Positions 54,799 to 62,856 of a stretch of 64,000 nucleotides of DNA are shown here, piece by piece. Each line of letters begins with the position of its first letter. Positions within the stretch are counted from its first letter, which is position 1. The notes under the pieces are model-generated. The model was not told the DNA's origin and searched no databases. It saw only the letters and a program-made list of their open reading frames with translations. The stretch comes from Butyricimonas virosa (lineage in GTDB: Bacteria; Bacteroidota; Bacteroidia; Bacteroidales; Marinifilaceae), in the NCBI RefSeq assembly GCF_025148635.1, contig NZ_CP102269.1, positions 1,178,001-1,242,000 of the forward strand. The letters run 5' to 3'. The translations under genes and the position numbers were made by a program.

Positions 54799-55236
54799 AT
54801 GATCCGCTACTTCCAACAACAAGACGAAGACTCCGTCATCCGGATATGGCTAGAAGCATCTGCTATCGCCCACTCCTTCATTCCCCGTTCCTACTGGGAA
54901 AGCAAAGTTCCGGATATGCGTAACGAATATCTGCCACAAAGCCAAACCCTCGTCAATGAAGACGAACACACAAACGAGATCACGGGATTCATCTCCTTAA
55001 TCGGCAATTACATCGCCGCCCTTTTCGTCTCTCCCGACCGACAAGGCCAAGGAATCGGACATTCTCTTATGACTCGTATCAAGTTACAACACCCCGAATT
55101 GGAATTAAATGTTTACGCGGAAAACACGCAAGCCTTGACATTCTACAAACGCCAAGGCTTTACGATCACAAGTGAACAAACCGACAAACAAACCGGCCGG
55201 CAAGAGTTCACGATGAAATATCAACTAGACGCTTAA
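54799..55236 (+). CDS. GNAT-family N-acetyltransferase (YjaB-like)
   Basis: 145 residues, full GNAT length. Acetyl-CoA binding motif A is ALFVSPDRQGQGIGHSLM (about 73-90) and the late motif is NVYAENTQALTFYKRQGF (about 100-117). The start (VIRIWLEASAIAHSFIP) and length resemble E. coli YjaB. It should transfer an acetyl group from acetyl-CoA to an amine; the substrate is unknown. Its stop codon overlaps that of the convergent TlpA-like gene within TTAA. Confidence 0.9.
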   Translation: MIRYFQQQDEDSVIRIWLEASAIAHSFIPRSYWESKVPDMRNEYLPQSQTLVNEDEHTNEITGFISLIGNYIAALFVSPDRQGQGIGHSLMTRIKLQHPELELNVYAENTQALTFYKRQGFTITSEQTDKQTGRQEFTMKYQLDA

Positions 55237-57128
55237 AGCATCCTCGACAATTCCTGCTCCAACATCCCCGATCCCCTCAAATCATTTCTCAACCGTGCAT
55301 TCCCATCCCGGTCAACAATGACATACGAGGGAATCCCGTCCACGCCGAAATAATCACATATATAATCCCATTGTTTACGATTCAAACGATAATGCTCTCC
55401 CTCGATTCCTGCCACCATCTCCAACCATTTGGATTCCGGGGAAGATTCGTTCGTGATATACACGAAAACAACATCCTTATCCTTGAACCTATTCTTCCTG
55501 GGTTCAAAAGAAGCAATCGCCCCCCGGCAAGGTCCGCACCACGTGGCCCACAGGTCTACCATCACCACCTTCCCCTTATAACGGGCCATAATTGCATCAA
55601 ATAACTTTTTCTCGGATACCGAAGGGACCTCCCGGATTCGTTTTTCCGCCTTCACCTTACTTTCCGCAACTTTCGCATCGATCTGCTGCTTCACCTGTTC
55701 AAAAGCCTTCGTGTAATAGGGGTCGATAGATGCCAGGTTCCGCCGTTGCTCTTTCGTCAAGGGTTTCATATTCTCCAGTTGATCATAAATACCCTGCAAT
55801 TTAAAATAATCGATCAAGAACCCTTCCTGGCTTCCCAGTATCTTCTCCAACCGATCCAACGAAGGAATACGGTAACAAACGATATCAAAACAATATGGGA
55901 AATCACGAGCATATAACATATCCAGCCGATTCACATCCAACTCTTTCAACACGGCAAAATGCTTATCCGTGAACTCCGGAGCTTTGAAATCGATCTCCCG
56001 TTGGTCCCATCCGATATGATTCGCCTCCCTGTAAGCCGTCTCCAAATTAGACTCCCCGGAACAAACCAGCCTCATTACAAAACCTTTTACCCCAAGCTCC
56101 CGGTATTTCCGCACTCCATCCGGTAGTGCCTTATCATTCGCCAAACGCTCCATCTCGGCCCGGTAAAGCTTCATCACGTACGCAATATACTCATCAGCAT
56201 TCATCCCGTTTATATCCTTGTAGAAAGAATACATAGAAAATCCATCCTCGTACTCATCCTGCAACGCGTAATTCAAGGAGACAAACCGGCTCTCCCCAAC
56301 CACGTAAGCCAAACGATGAGCCTTCATCCGGTCTTTCTGATAGCGGGAAGCCCTCCGGGTAGCCTCTCCCAAATCGACATACACCTCCACGTCATCTCCC
56401 GGATCAAGCACAATCATCGTACGGAAGAGCGTGTTACTCAAATAAAGCCATGTCGTGGAATATTGATCAAATTCGAAGGTACAGCTATGATCCTGATCGA
56501 TCCTCTTCGACAACTCCTTCCCGGGGTTAAACATATCGCTCACGAAAAGCTCGACATCCCGCCCGTCCATCAAATCACGATAACCGCATAAATGCACCTT
56601 TACCCTCGTCTTTCCCATTTTCAACTCAGCCGGCGGTAACGTGGTCGCTTCTTTCCAGTCCCGGGCAGACACGTCCGACGGGATAGCCACGGCAGTCATT
56701 TCAACATCCGGATTCAAATTCAAACCCCAAATATGCCAGCCCCCCAGGTTCATCCGACTCTCGATCACATCGATCGAATTCACTCCTTTCGGTAGCGGCG
56801 GGAAAAACAATTTGAACGAGAGCAATCCGGTATCACGCATCTCAAATTTCTCATTCAACTTCAATCCTTCCGACTTCAAGGCAAAATACTTTTGCCCGTT
56901 CGCCAAGATATAGATCCCGGCATCCACCCGAGCCCAGCCACCGGGATATTGTTCGACATCGGCATAAATAACCGTGGCCGTATCGTTTAAAACGATACGG
57001 GAGATTTCGAGTGACGCAGAATTTTTAGCCTGAAAGGCCGGGTAATCAATCACCCGTTCCCTCGGTTGGCAAGCAACGAGAATGCCCACGAACAGGAACA
57101 TCAAGACAATTCGACTTAATTTTATCAT
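55233..57128 (-). CDS. TlpA-like thiol-disulfide oxidoreductase lipoprotein
   Basis: 631 residues from ATG at 57126-57128 (MIKLSRIVLMFLFVGILVAC, lipobox with Cys at 20); a longer frame would run into the rnhA promoter region. About 500 residues of unrecognised N-terminal region (beta-rich, then helical) precede a TlpA domain (about 505-631) with VDLWATWCGPC and cis-Pro in GVDGIPSYVIVD. Membrane-anchored and periplasm-facing, it probably reduces disulfides in envelope proteins. Divergent from rnhA. Confidence 0.88.
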   Translation of the reverse strand: MIKLSRIVLMFLFVGILVACQPRERVIDYPAFQAKNSASLEISRIVLNDTATVIYADVEQYPGGWARVDAGIYILANGQKYFALKSEGLKLNEKFEMRDTGLLSFKLFFPPLPKGVNSIDVIESRMNLGGWHIWGLNLNPDVEMTAVAIPSDVSARDWKEATTLPPAELKMGKTRVKVHLCGYRDLMDGRDVELFVSDMFNPGKELSKRIDQDHSCTFEFDQYSTTWLYLSNTLFRTMIVLDPGDDVEVYVDLGEATRRASRYQKDRMKAHRLAYVVGESRFVSLNYALQDEYEDGFSMYSFYKDINGMNADEYIAYVMKLYRAEMERLANDKALPDGVRKYRELGVKGFVMRLVCSGESNLETAYREANHIGWDQREIDFKAPEFTDKHFAVLKELDVNRLDMLYARDFPYCFDIVCYRIPSLDRLEKILGSQEGFLIDYFKLQGIYDQLENMKPLTKEQRRNLASIDPYYTKAFEQVKQQIDAKVAESKVKAEKRIREVPSVSEKKLFDAIMARYKGKVVMVDLWATWCGPCRGAIASFEPRKNRFKDKDVVFVYITNESSPESKWLEMVAGIEGEHYRLNRKQWDYICDYFGVDGIPSYVIVDRDGNARLRNDLRGSGMLEQELSRML

Positions 57129-57231
57129 ATTTGCTATTTTATCAGGTCCACACAAAGGCCTGTTGTTTCCTCGATATAAATATACAAATATTTTAACAAA
57201 ATACTTACTTTTACGGCGTAAAAACAAATAT

Positions 57232-57720
57232 ATGCCACATAATATCACGATATATACAGACGGAGCCGCCAGCGGTAACCCCGGACCGGGAGGTTATGGG
57301 GTCGTACTCATGGCCGGTGCCCACCGCAAAGAATTGTCGGAAGGTTTCCGCCGCACCACGAACAACCGCATGGAACTACTCGCGGTTATCATAGGCCTCG
57401 CCGCCCTACGTTTCGAAGGAAGCAACGTAACCATCTACTCCGACTCGAAATACGTGGTCGATGCCGTCGAAAAAGGCTGGGTTTTCGGCTGGGAAAAGAC
57501 CGGGTTCAAAAAGAAAAAGAATCCTGATCTCTGGCGACAATTCCTCGCCCTTTATCGCAAGCATCACGTGAAATTCATCTGGGTAAAAGGACATGCCAAC
57601 ATCCCGGAAAACGAACGTTGCGACCAGCTCGCCGTAGCCGCCTACAAAGCCCCGAACTTGCAGATTGATGAATATTATGAAGCAGAACAGAGTTCTAACG
57701 AACAACTTTTTAGTGAATAG
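57232..57720 (+). CDS. rnhA: Ribonuclease HI
   Basis: 162 residues from ATG at 57232 (MPHNITIYTDGAASGNPGPG). All catalytic residues are present: Asp10, Glu48 (NNRMELL), Asp71 (IYSDSKYVV), Asp131 (ERCDQLA) and the assisting His121 (VKGHANIPEN). The handle region GWVFGWEKTGFKKKKNPDLW is intact. It cleaves RNA in RNA/DNA hybrids during replication and R-loop removal. An upstream in-frame extension lacks an RNase H fold and overlaps the divergent gene. Confidence 0.96.
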   Translation: MPHNITIYTDGAASGNPGPGGYGVVLMAGAHRKELSEGFRRTTNNRMELLAVIIGLAALRFEGSNVTIYSDSKYVVDAVEKGWVFGWEKTGFKKKKNPDLWRQFLALYRKHHVKFIWVKGHANIPENERCDQLAVAAYKAPNLQIDEYYEAEQSSNEQLFSE

Positions 57721-57828
57721 GCAAAAAAAATTATCAATTGTTAGTCAAGGAGATTCTAAAATAACTATTTTCGCGCTACAATCTAAAACTAGAAAAAGTA
57801 ACATCATTCATCACAAAAACTTATAGAG

Positions 57829-58797
57829 ATGAAAAAAATATTAATCGTTGGTGCAGGGGGACAAATCGGTTCCGAACTAGTACCCCACTTGAGATCCATT
57901 TATGGAAACAGCAATGTAGTGGCAGCTGATATTAGTGCTGAAAAATGTAAAGCATTGGCAGAAGCAGGTCCGTTCGAGGAATTAAACGCTCTTGACGGGG
58001 AAGGTTTCAGTGCCATCGTGAAAAAATACAATATTGACACCATCTTTAACTTAGTTGCCTTGTTGTCAGCCACGGGAGAAAAGAACCCGAAACTAGCTTG
58101 GGACATCAATATTGGAGCTTTAACCAACTCTCTGTACATCGCCAAGGATAACAACTGCGCCGTGTTCACGCCGAGTTCCATCGGGGCTTTCGGGAACGAT
58201 ACCCCAAAAGATAAAACTCCCCAAGACACGTTGCAACGTTCCAATACCACGATTTACGGGGTTTGCAAGGTAACAGGCGAACTTTTAAGCGACTACTACT
58301 TCAATCGTTTCGGTGTTGACACCCGTAGCGTGCGTTTCCCGGGATTGATTTCATACGTGACTCTTCCCGGAGGAGGAACCACGGACTATGCCGTAGAAAT
58401 TTACTACGATGCCATCCGCAAAGGTTCATTCACCTGTAACGTGAAAGAAGGTACTTACATGGACATGATGTACATGCCGGATGCCTTGAACGCCGTTGTT
58501 CAATTGATGGAAGCTGATCCCAGTAAATTAAAACACCGGAACAGTTTCAACATCGCATCCATGAGCTTCGAGCCGGAACAAATCGCTGCTGAAATTCGCA
58601 AACATATCCCCGACTTCAAGATGGATTACCAGATCGACCCGGTAAAACAAGCCATCGCTAATAGCTGGCCAAACAGCATGGATGACACTTGCGCCCGCGA
58701 AGAATGGGGCTGGGCACCGAAATTCGACCTTACCAGCATGACAAACGATATGTTGATCAAGGTAAAAGAAAAATTTGACAAAGGATTGATCAAATAA
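57829..58797 (+). CDS. L-threonine 3-dehydrogenase, short-chain (epimerase-like) type
   Basis: 322 residues. NAD-binding GxxGxxG at 8-14 (VGAGGQIGSEL), catalytic Tyr143-x3-Lys147 (TTIYGVCKVTGE), and the signature PGGGTTDYAVEIYYDAI with MDMMYMPDAL, typical of the SDR-type threonine dehydrogenases. It oxidises L-threonine to 2-amino-3-ketobutyrate, which is split to glycine and acetyl-CoA; fits an amino-acid-using organism. Single gene with its own terminator; a TATTTTCG, one mismatch from the -7 consensus, is about 60 bp upstream. Confidence 0.9.
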   Translation: MKKILIVGAGGQIGSELVPHLRSIYGNSNVVAADISAEKCKALAEAGPFEELNALDGEGFSAIVKKYNIDTIFNLVALLSATGEKNPKLAWDINIGALTNSLYIAKDNNCAVFTPSSIGAFGNDTPKDKTPQDTLQRSNTTIYGVCKVTGELLSDYYFNRFGVDTRSVRFPGLISYVTLPGGGTTDYAVEIYYDAIRKGSFTCNVKEGTYMDMMYMPDALNAVVQLMEADPSKLKHRNSFNIASMSFEPEQIAAEIRKHIPDFKMDYQIDPVKQAIANSWPNSMDDTCAREEWGWAPKFDLTSMTNDMLIKVKEKFDKGLIK

Positions 58798-58808
58798 AAA
58801 TTACATAC

Positions 58809-58840
58809 AAAGAGCCGCTTTCTACAAAGTGGCTCTTTTT
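58809..58840 (+). terminator. Intrinsic terminator of the threonine dehydrogenase gene
   Basis: AAAGAGCCGCTTT pairs with AAAGTGGCTCTTT (one G-T pair), loop CTAC, followed by a T run (58836-58840). Confidence 0.9.
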
Positions 58841-59037
58841 CGATAAACTCACAACTATTTCTTTCTATTGTTTTTCAAATCTCCCCTTCAGGGAGCCGGA
58901 CTCCCGGAATACTTCGCTCCCATCCCCGTCAACACGTCTCCTCGGGAAAGATGACCTACTTGTATACAATTTACAGAAGTTTGTACCCGAATTACGGAAC
59001 GTGAAAGTACACCAATTATTTTTCCGATAAAATATCT

Positions 59038-59045
59038 TATTTTTG
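59038..59045 (+). promoter_or_regulatory. Possible -7 element of the AraC-type gene
   Basis: TATTTTTG fits TAnnTTTG and lies 22 bp before the ATG at 59068. No TTTG at the expected upstream distance. Confidence 0.4.
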
Positions 59046-59067
59046 TGAGTAGCTAATAACGAAAAAC

Positions 59068-59964
59068 ATGGAAGAGATACTGAAAATAAACAGCATGGAC
59101 GACTATAACAAGCTATTCGGACTGGAAACCCGCCACCCGTTAGTTAGCGTCGTCGACTTATCACAAGCCACCCGATGGCCCACTCAAGCAGTCTTCAATT
59201 ACGGCATCTACGCCCTTTTCCTGAAAGACACCAAATGCGGCGACATCCGCTACGGACGGCAGCTCTACGACTATCAAGACGGCACTATCGTCAGTTTCGG
59301 CCCGGGACAGATCGCCGGAATTAACATGCCTTCCGGAGTTCGCCCCGCGGCCCACGGGCTACTGTTTCATCCCGACCTTATCCGGGGTACGGCACTCGGA
59401 CAAGAGATTCGCAACTACACGTTTTTCTCCTACGAGGCGAACGAGGCCCTACACCTCTCCGAAGAGGAACGCCAAACCATCATGGATTGCCTGAATAAAA
59501 TACAAGCCGAACTGGAACACGCCATCGATAAACACAGCCGACGCCTGATCACGGCTAACATTGGTGTATTATTGGATTATTGCCTCCGTTTCTACGATCG
59601 ACAATTTGTTACCCGCAACCAACAAAACAACGATATCATCGTCCGGTTCGAACGCTTGCTCGATGAATATTTCGATGGCCCGATGCCACAACAAGCAGGC
59701 TTACCCTCGGTCAAATACTTCGCGGACAAAGTCTTTCTCTCCCCGAATTATTTCGGAGACATGATTCGCAAACAAACCGGGAAGACCGCCTCGGAATACA
59801 TTCAAACCAAGGTCATCGAACGAGCCAAGGAAAATCTACTTTCCTCGGACAAAACGATGAGCGAAATCGCCTACGACCTGGGCTTCCAATACCCCCAGCA
59901 TTTAAGCCGGATGTTCAAACGGGTGGCTGGATGCACACCCAACGAATTTCGGGCCCAGAATTGA
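59068..59964 (+). CDS. AraC-family transcriptional regulator
   Basis: 298 residues. N-terminal ligand-sensing part (about 1-170) with a cupin-like look (YDYQDGTIVSFGPGQIAGIN), and C-terminal double helix-turn-helix (about 195-298): VKYFADKVFLSPNYFGDMIR and MSEIAYDLGFQYPQHLSRMF, ending FKRVAGCTPNEFRAQN. It binds DNA as a regulator, probably of a nearby or distant catabolic gene. No obvious target gene is next to it; the effector is unknown. Confidence 0.93.
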   Translation: MEEILKINSMDDYNKLFGLETRHPLVSVVDLSQATRWPTQAVFNYGIYALFLKDTKCGDIRYGRQLYDYQDGTIVSFGPGQIAGINMPSGVRPAAHGLLFHPDLIRGTALGQEIRNYTFFSYEANEALHLSEEERQTIMDCLNKIQAELEHAIDKHSRRLITANIGVLLDYCLRFYDRQFVTRNQQNNDIIVRFERLLDEYFDGPMPQQAGLPSVKYFADKVFLSPNYFGDMIRKQTGKTASEYIQTKVIERAKENLLSSDKTMSEIAYDLGFQYPQHLSRMFKRVAGCTPNEFRAQN

Positions 59965-60462
59965 GTTTTAACACCCCTCATCAAGCGTTTCTCCCCATGA
60001 TACCCCCCTTAAATCCCTTATTTCATAATCACCACGTTAATCCTAACGGATTACTTCCGGATCATTTCCGAATAAAGAATTAAAATCACGCTATTAAAAC
60101 CCTATTAAAACGCTATTTAGTATAGCGTTTTAATAGGGTTTTAATAGCGTTCTAATAGCGTTTTACACGGTAGTGATCCGCTATTGATCCAGAAATATAC
60201 CATATTTCACCATTAAAAACGGTGAGAATAACCACTTAAAAACCATACAATTAACAACATCTTAAATGATTACCCGAAAGAGAATCAAAACATCTTTCCC
60301 TACAAGCCATTTAAGTCGTCCCAAAATCTCACCGGAAAGAAAAACGGAGATTTTGAAACTTTATATATAAAAATACGAAAATAAAACAGTACATTAGTAA
60401 CTTCATTTAAGAAGGGCAAGCGTTCTTTTAGCGCCCACACCCGATATTTTACGATTTAGATT
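59965..60462. other. Intergenic region upstream of rnr
   Basis: 498 bp without a gene. It contains the repeat element at 60058-60180; the remainder (60181-60462) is AT-rich and shows no clear promoter with both boxes, though TACATTAG about 70 bp before rnr is one mismatch from a -7 box. Confidence 0.5.
60058..60180. repeat. Intergenic element with inverted ends and a 28-bp perfect hairpin of 11-bp repeats
   Basis: The ends CGGATCATTTCCG (60058-60070) and CGGTAGTGATCCG (60168-60180) are inverted repeats (11 of 13). Inside, 11-bp units of the type CTATTAAAACC/G run in one direction and their complements in the other, so that 60089-60116 and 60122-60149 form a perfect 28-bp stem with loop TTAGT. 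The ends match those of the element at 9768-9897 although the internal unit differs. No coding potential. Confidence 0.8.
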
Positions 60463-62742
60463 ATGCCAAAGAAAGAAAAAAAAAGCAAGAGAGACATCGG
60501 TAAGAAAGAATTACACCGATTATTATACGATATATTTTCCGGTAACCCCGATCAAAACTTCAATTACAAGCAACTAGCTCAAAGATTAGGCATCAAGAAC
60601 ATGAATGCCAAACAATTGATCATGACGGTTCTCTACGAGATGAAAAATGACAATATGCTCACAGAAGAATCAACCGGTCTTTTTAAATTCAAGGTAAACA
60701 CCATTTACGTTACCGGAATCATCGACCTAACAGCAAAAGGTACTGCCTACTTGATCTCGGACGACTGCAAAGAAGATGTTTTCATTCCGCAAGTCGGTCT
60801 GAATCATGCCTTAAACGGCGATAAGGTAAAAGTGTTACTCTATGCCCGAAGTTCCAAAAGACGCCCCGAAGGGGAAGTGGTGGAAATCCTCGAACGCAAG
60901 AAAGAAACATTCGTGGGCATCATACAATGCTCCAAACAATACGCCTTTCTCGTTCCCACGGGCAAACAATTACCTTACGATATATTTATCCCCTTGGCAG
61001 ACTTGAACGGTGCCAAGGACGGGGAAAAAGCCATCGTCAAGATTACCGAGTGGCCGGAGAACCAGAAGAACCCGGTGGGGAAAGTGCTGGAAGTTCTCGG
61101 AACGCCGGGAGACAACGACACGGAAATGAACGCAATCATGGCGGAATACGAACTGCCCGTACAATTCCCGACAAACGTGGAAAAAGCCGCTAAAAAGATA
61201 AAAGATGCCATCCCGGCAGAGGAAATCAAGAACCGCAGAGATTTCCGGGAAATCACGACATTCACGATCGACCCGAAGGATGCCAAGGACTTCGACGATG
61301 CCCTCTCGCTCCAAAAGTTGAAAAACGGGCATTACGAGGTCGGCGTACATATCGCGGATGTCAGTTTCTACGTGACCCCGGATTCCGTGCTGGACAAGGA
61401 AGCCTACACCCGCGCCACATCCGTGTATCTCGTGGACCGCACGATCCCGATGTTACCGGAACAACTGTCCAACGGGTTATGTTCGCTACGTCCCGACGAG
61501 GAAAAACTTTGTTTCTCGGCAGTTTTCGAGTTGAATGACAAAGCCGAGGTGGTCAATCAATGGTTCGGACGAACGATCATCAAGTCAAACCGCCGTTTCA
61601 CTTACGAGGAAGCACAAGCCATGATCGAGGGCGGCGAGGGCGACTATAAAGAAGAGATATTAACCCTTAACGATCTGGCCCAGAAACTACGGGCCGCCCG
61701 TTTCCAGAATGGCGCCATCGCTTTCGACCGGATCGAGGTTCGCTTTGATATTGATGAGAAGGGGAAACCCACGGGCGTGTACTTCAAACGCTCGAAGGAG
61801 GCCAACAAGTTGATCGAGGAATTCATGCTTCTAGCCAACAAAAAAGTAGCGGAAAAAATCGGGAAAGTCAAGGAAAACCAAAAAGCCAAAACGTTCGTGT
61901 ATCGTATTCACGAGCAACCGAACACCGAAAAACTGGAAGATTTCAGCCGTTTTATCGCCAAATTCGGCTACCGTCTACGCACAAGTACTCCCCGACAAAT
62001 ATCCTCTTCCATGAACAAATTGATGGAAGACGTGCAGGATCGCCCGGAACAGAACATGATCGAAACTCTGGCCATCCGTACCATGGCAAAGGCCGTTTAC
62101 TCAACGGTGAACGTGGGACACTACGGGTTGGCTTTCGACTACTATTCGCACTTCACGTCACCAATCCGCCGGTATCCGGACGTGATGACCCACCGCCTGT
62201 TGCAACGTTATCTTGACGGCGGACGTTCTGCCAATGCCGAGAAGTACGAAGAGATGTGTAAGCATTGCTCCGACATGGAACAGATCGCCGCTAACGCGGA
62301 AAGAGCCTCCATCAAGTATAAGCAAGTCGAGTTCATGAGCGACAAGCTAGGCGAGAACTTCATGGGAACGATCTCCGGCGTGACGCAATGGGGTTTCTAC
62401 GTGGAACTGAATGACACCAAATGCGAAGGACTTGTTTCTATTAATGAACTGGAGGGGGATTATTACGAATTCGACGAAGAAAACTACTGCATCGTGGGCC
62501 GTCATCACCGGAAAGTCTACCAACTGGGTGATCAGGTACTCGTGAAAGTGGCAAAGGCCAATCTGGTTGCCCGCCAACTGGATTTCGCTCTCGTGGGAAG
62601 TGAAAGCACCACAACCGCCGCCCCGGCAAAGGTGGTTTCTTCTAAAACCAGAGGCAACCGCCAACGCCCGGAACGCAAACTCCGGCGAGGAAGGCGGGGA
62701 GACGCTCCAACGAAAAGGAAAGAGAAGAAGAGTAAAAAGTAA
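60463..62742 (+). CDS. rnr: Ribonuclease R
   Basis: 759 residues. Order: N-terminal winged-helix part (about 10-70), two cold-shock/OB domains (about 75-225, for example GKQLPYDIFIPLADLNGAKD), RNB catalytic domain (about 255-590) with the metal-binding aspartates in DPKDAKDFDDALS, S1 domain (about 630-715, GTISGVTQWGFYVELNDTKC) and a Lys/Arg-rich tail (RKLRRGRRGDAPTKRKEKKS). Degrades structured RNA 3' to 5' and takes part in rRNA and tRNA quality control. Single gene ending in a strong terminator. Confidence 0.96.
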   Translation: MPKKEKKSKRDIGKKELHRLLYDIFSGNPDQNFNYKQLAQRLGIKNMNAKQLIMTVLYEMKNDNMLTEESTGLFKFKVNTIYVTGIIDLTAKGTAYLISDDCKEDVFIPQVGLNHALNGDKVKVLLYARSSKRRPEGEVVEILERKKETFVGIIQCSKQYAFLVPTGKQLPYDIFIPLADLNGAKDGEKAIVKITEWPENQKNPVGKVLEVLGTPGDNDTEMNAIMAEYELPVQFPTNVEKAAKKIKDAIPAEEIKNRRDFREITTFTIDPKDAKDFDDALSLQKLKNGHYEVGVHIADVSFYVTPDSVLDKEAYTRATSVYLVDRTIPMLPEQLSNGLCSLRPDEEKLCFSAVFELNDKAEVVNQWFGRTIIKSNRRFTYEEAQAMIEGGEGDYKEEILTLNDLAQKLRAARFQNGAIAFDRIEVRFDIDEKGKPTGVYFKRSKEANKLIEEFMLLANKKVAEKIGKVKENQKAKTFVYRIHEQPNTEKLEDFSRFIAKFGYRLRTSTPRQISSSMNKLMEDVQDRPEQNMIETLAIRTMAKAVYSTVNVGHYGLAFDYYSHFTSPIRRYPDVMTHRLLQRYLDGGRSANAEKYEEMCKHCSDMEQIAANAERASIKYKQVEFMSDKLGENFMGTISGVTQWGFYVELNDTKCEGLVSINELEGDYYEFDEENYCIVGRHHRKVYQLGDQVLVKVAKANLVARQLDFALVGSESTTTAAPAKVVSSKTRGNRQRPERKLRRGRRGDAPTKRKEKKSKK

Positions 62743-62774
62743 TTACAGTAGGAATATTTCTGAAATAAAAAATC

Positions 62775-62811
62775 AGCCAACTAATTCATTGAAAATTAGT
62801 TGGCTTTTTTT
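62775..62811 (+). terminator. Intrinsic terminator of rnr
   Basis: AGCCAACTAATT, loop CATTGAA, AATTAGTTGGCT, then seven T (62805-62811). Confidence 0.93.
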
Positions 62812-62856
62812 GTAGGGATATAACCTGCTCTCTGGTACGAGAAGAGAGAGACCTGA

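Noticed and set aside
57406..57705. 99-codon minus-strand frame opposite rnhA
   Set aside because: All RNase HI catalytic residues are present on the + strand; the opposite frame is a shadow.
60089..60160. Regular repeats that could suggest a CRISPR array
   Set aside because: The units are 11 bp without spacers and in inverted order, and no cas genes are nearby.
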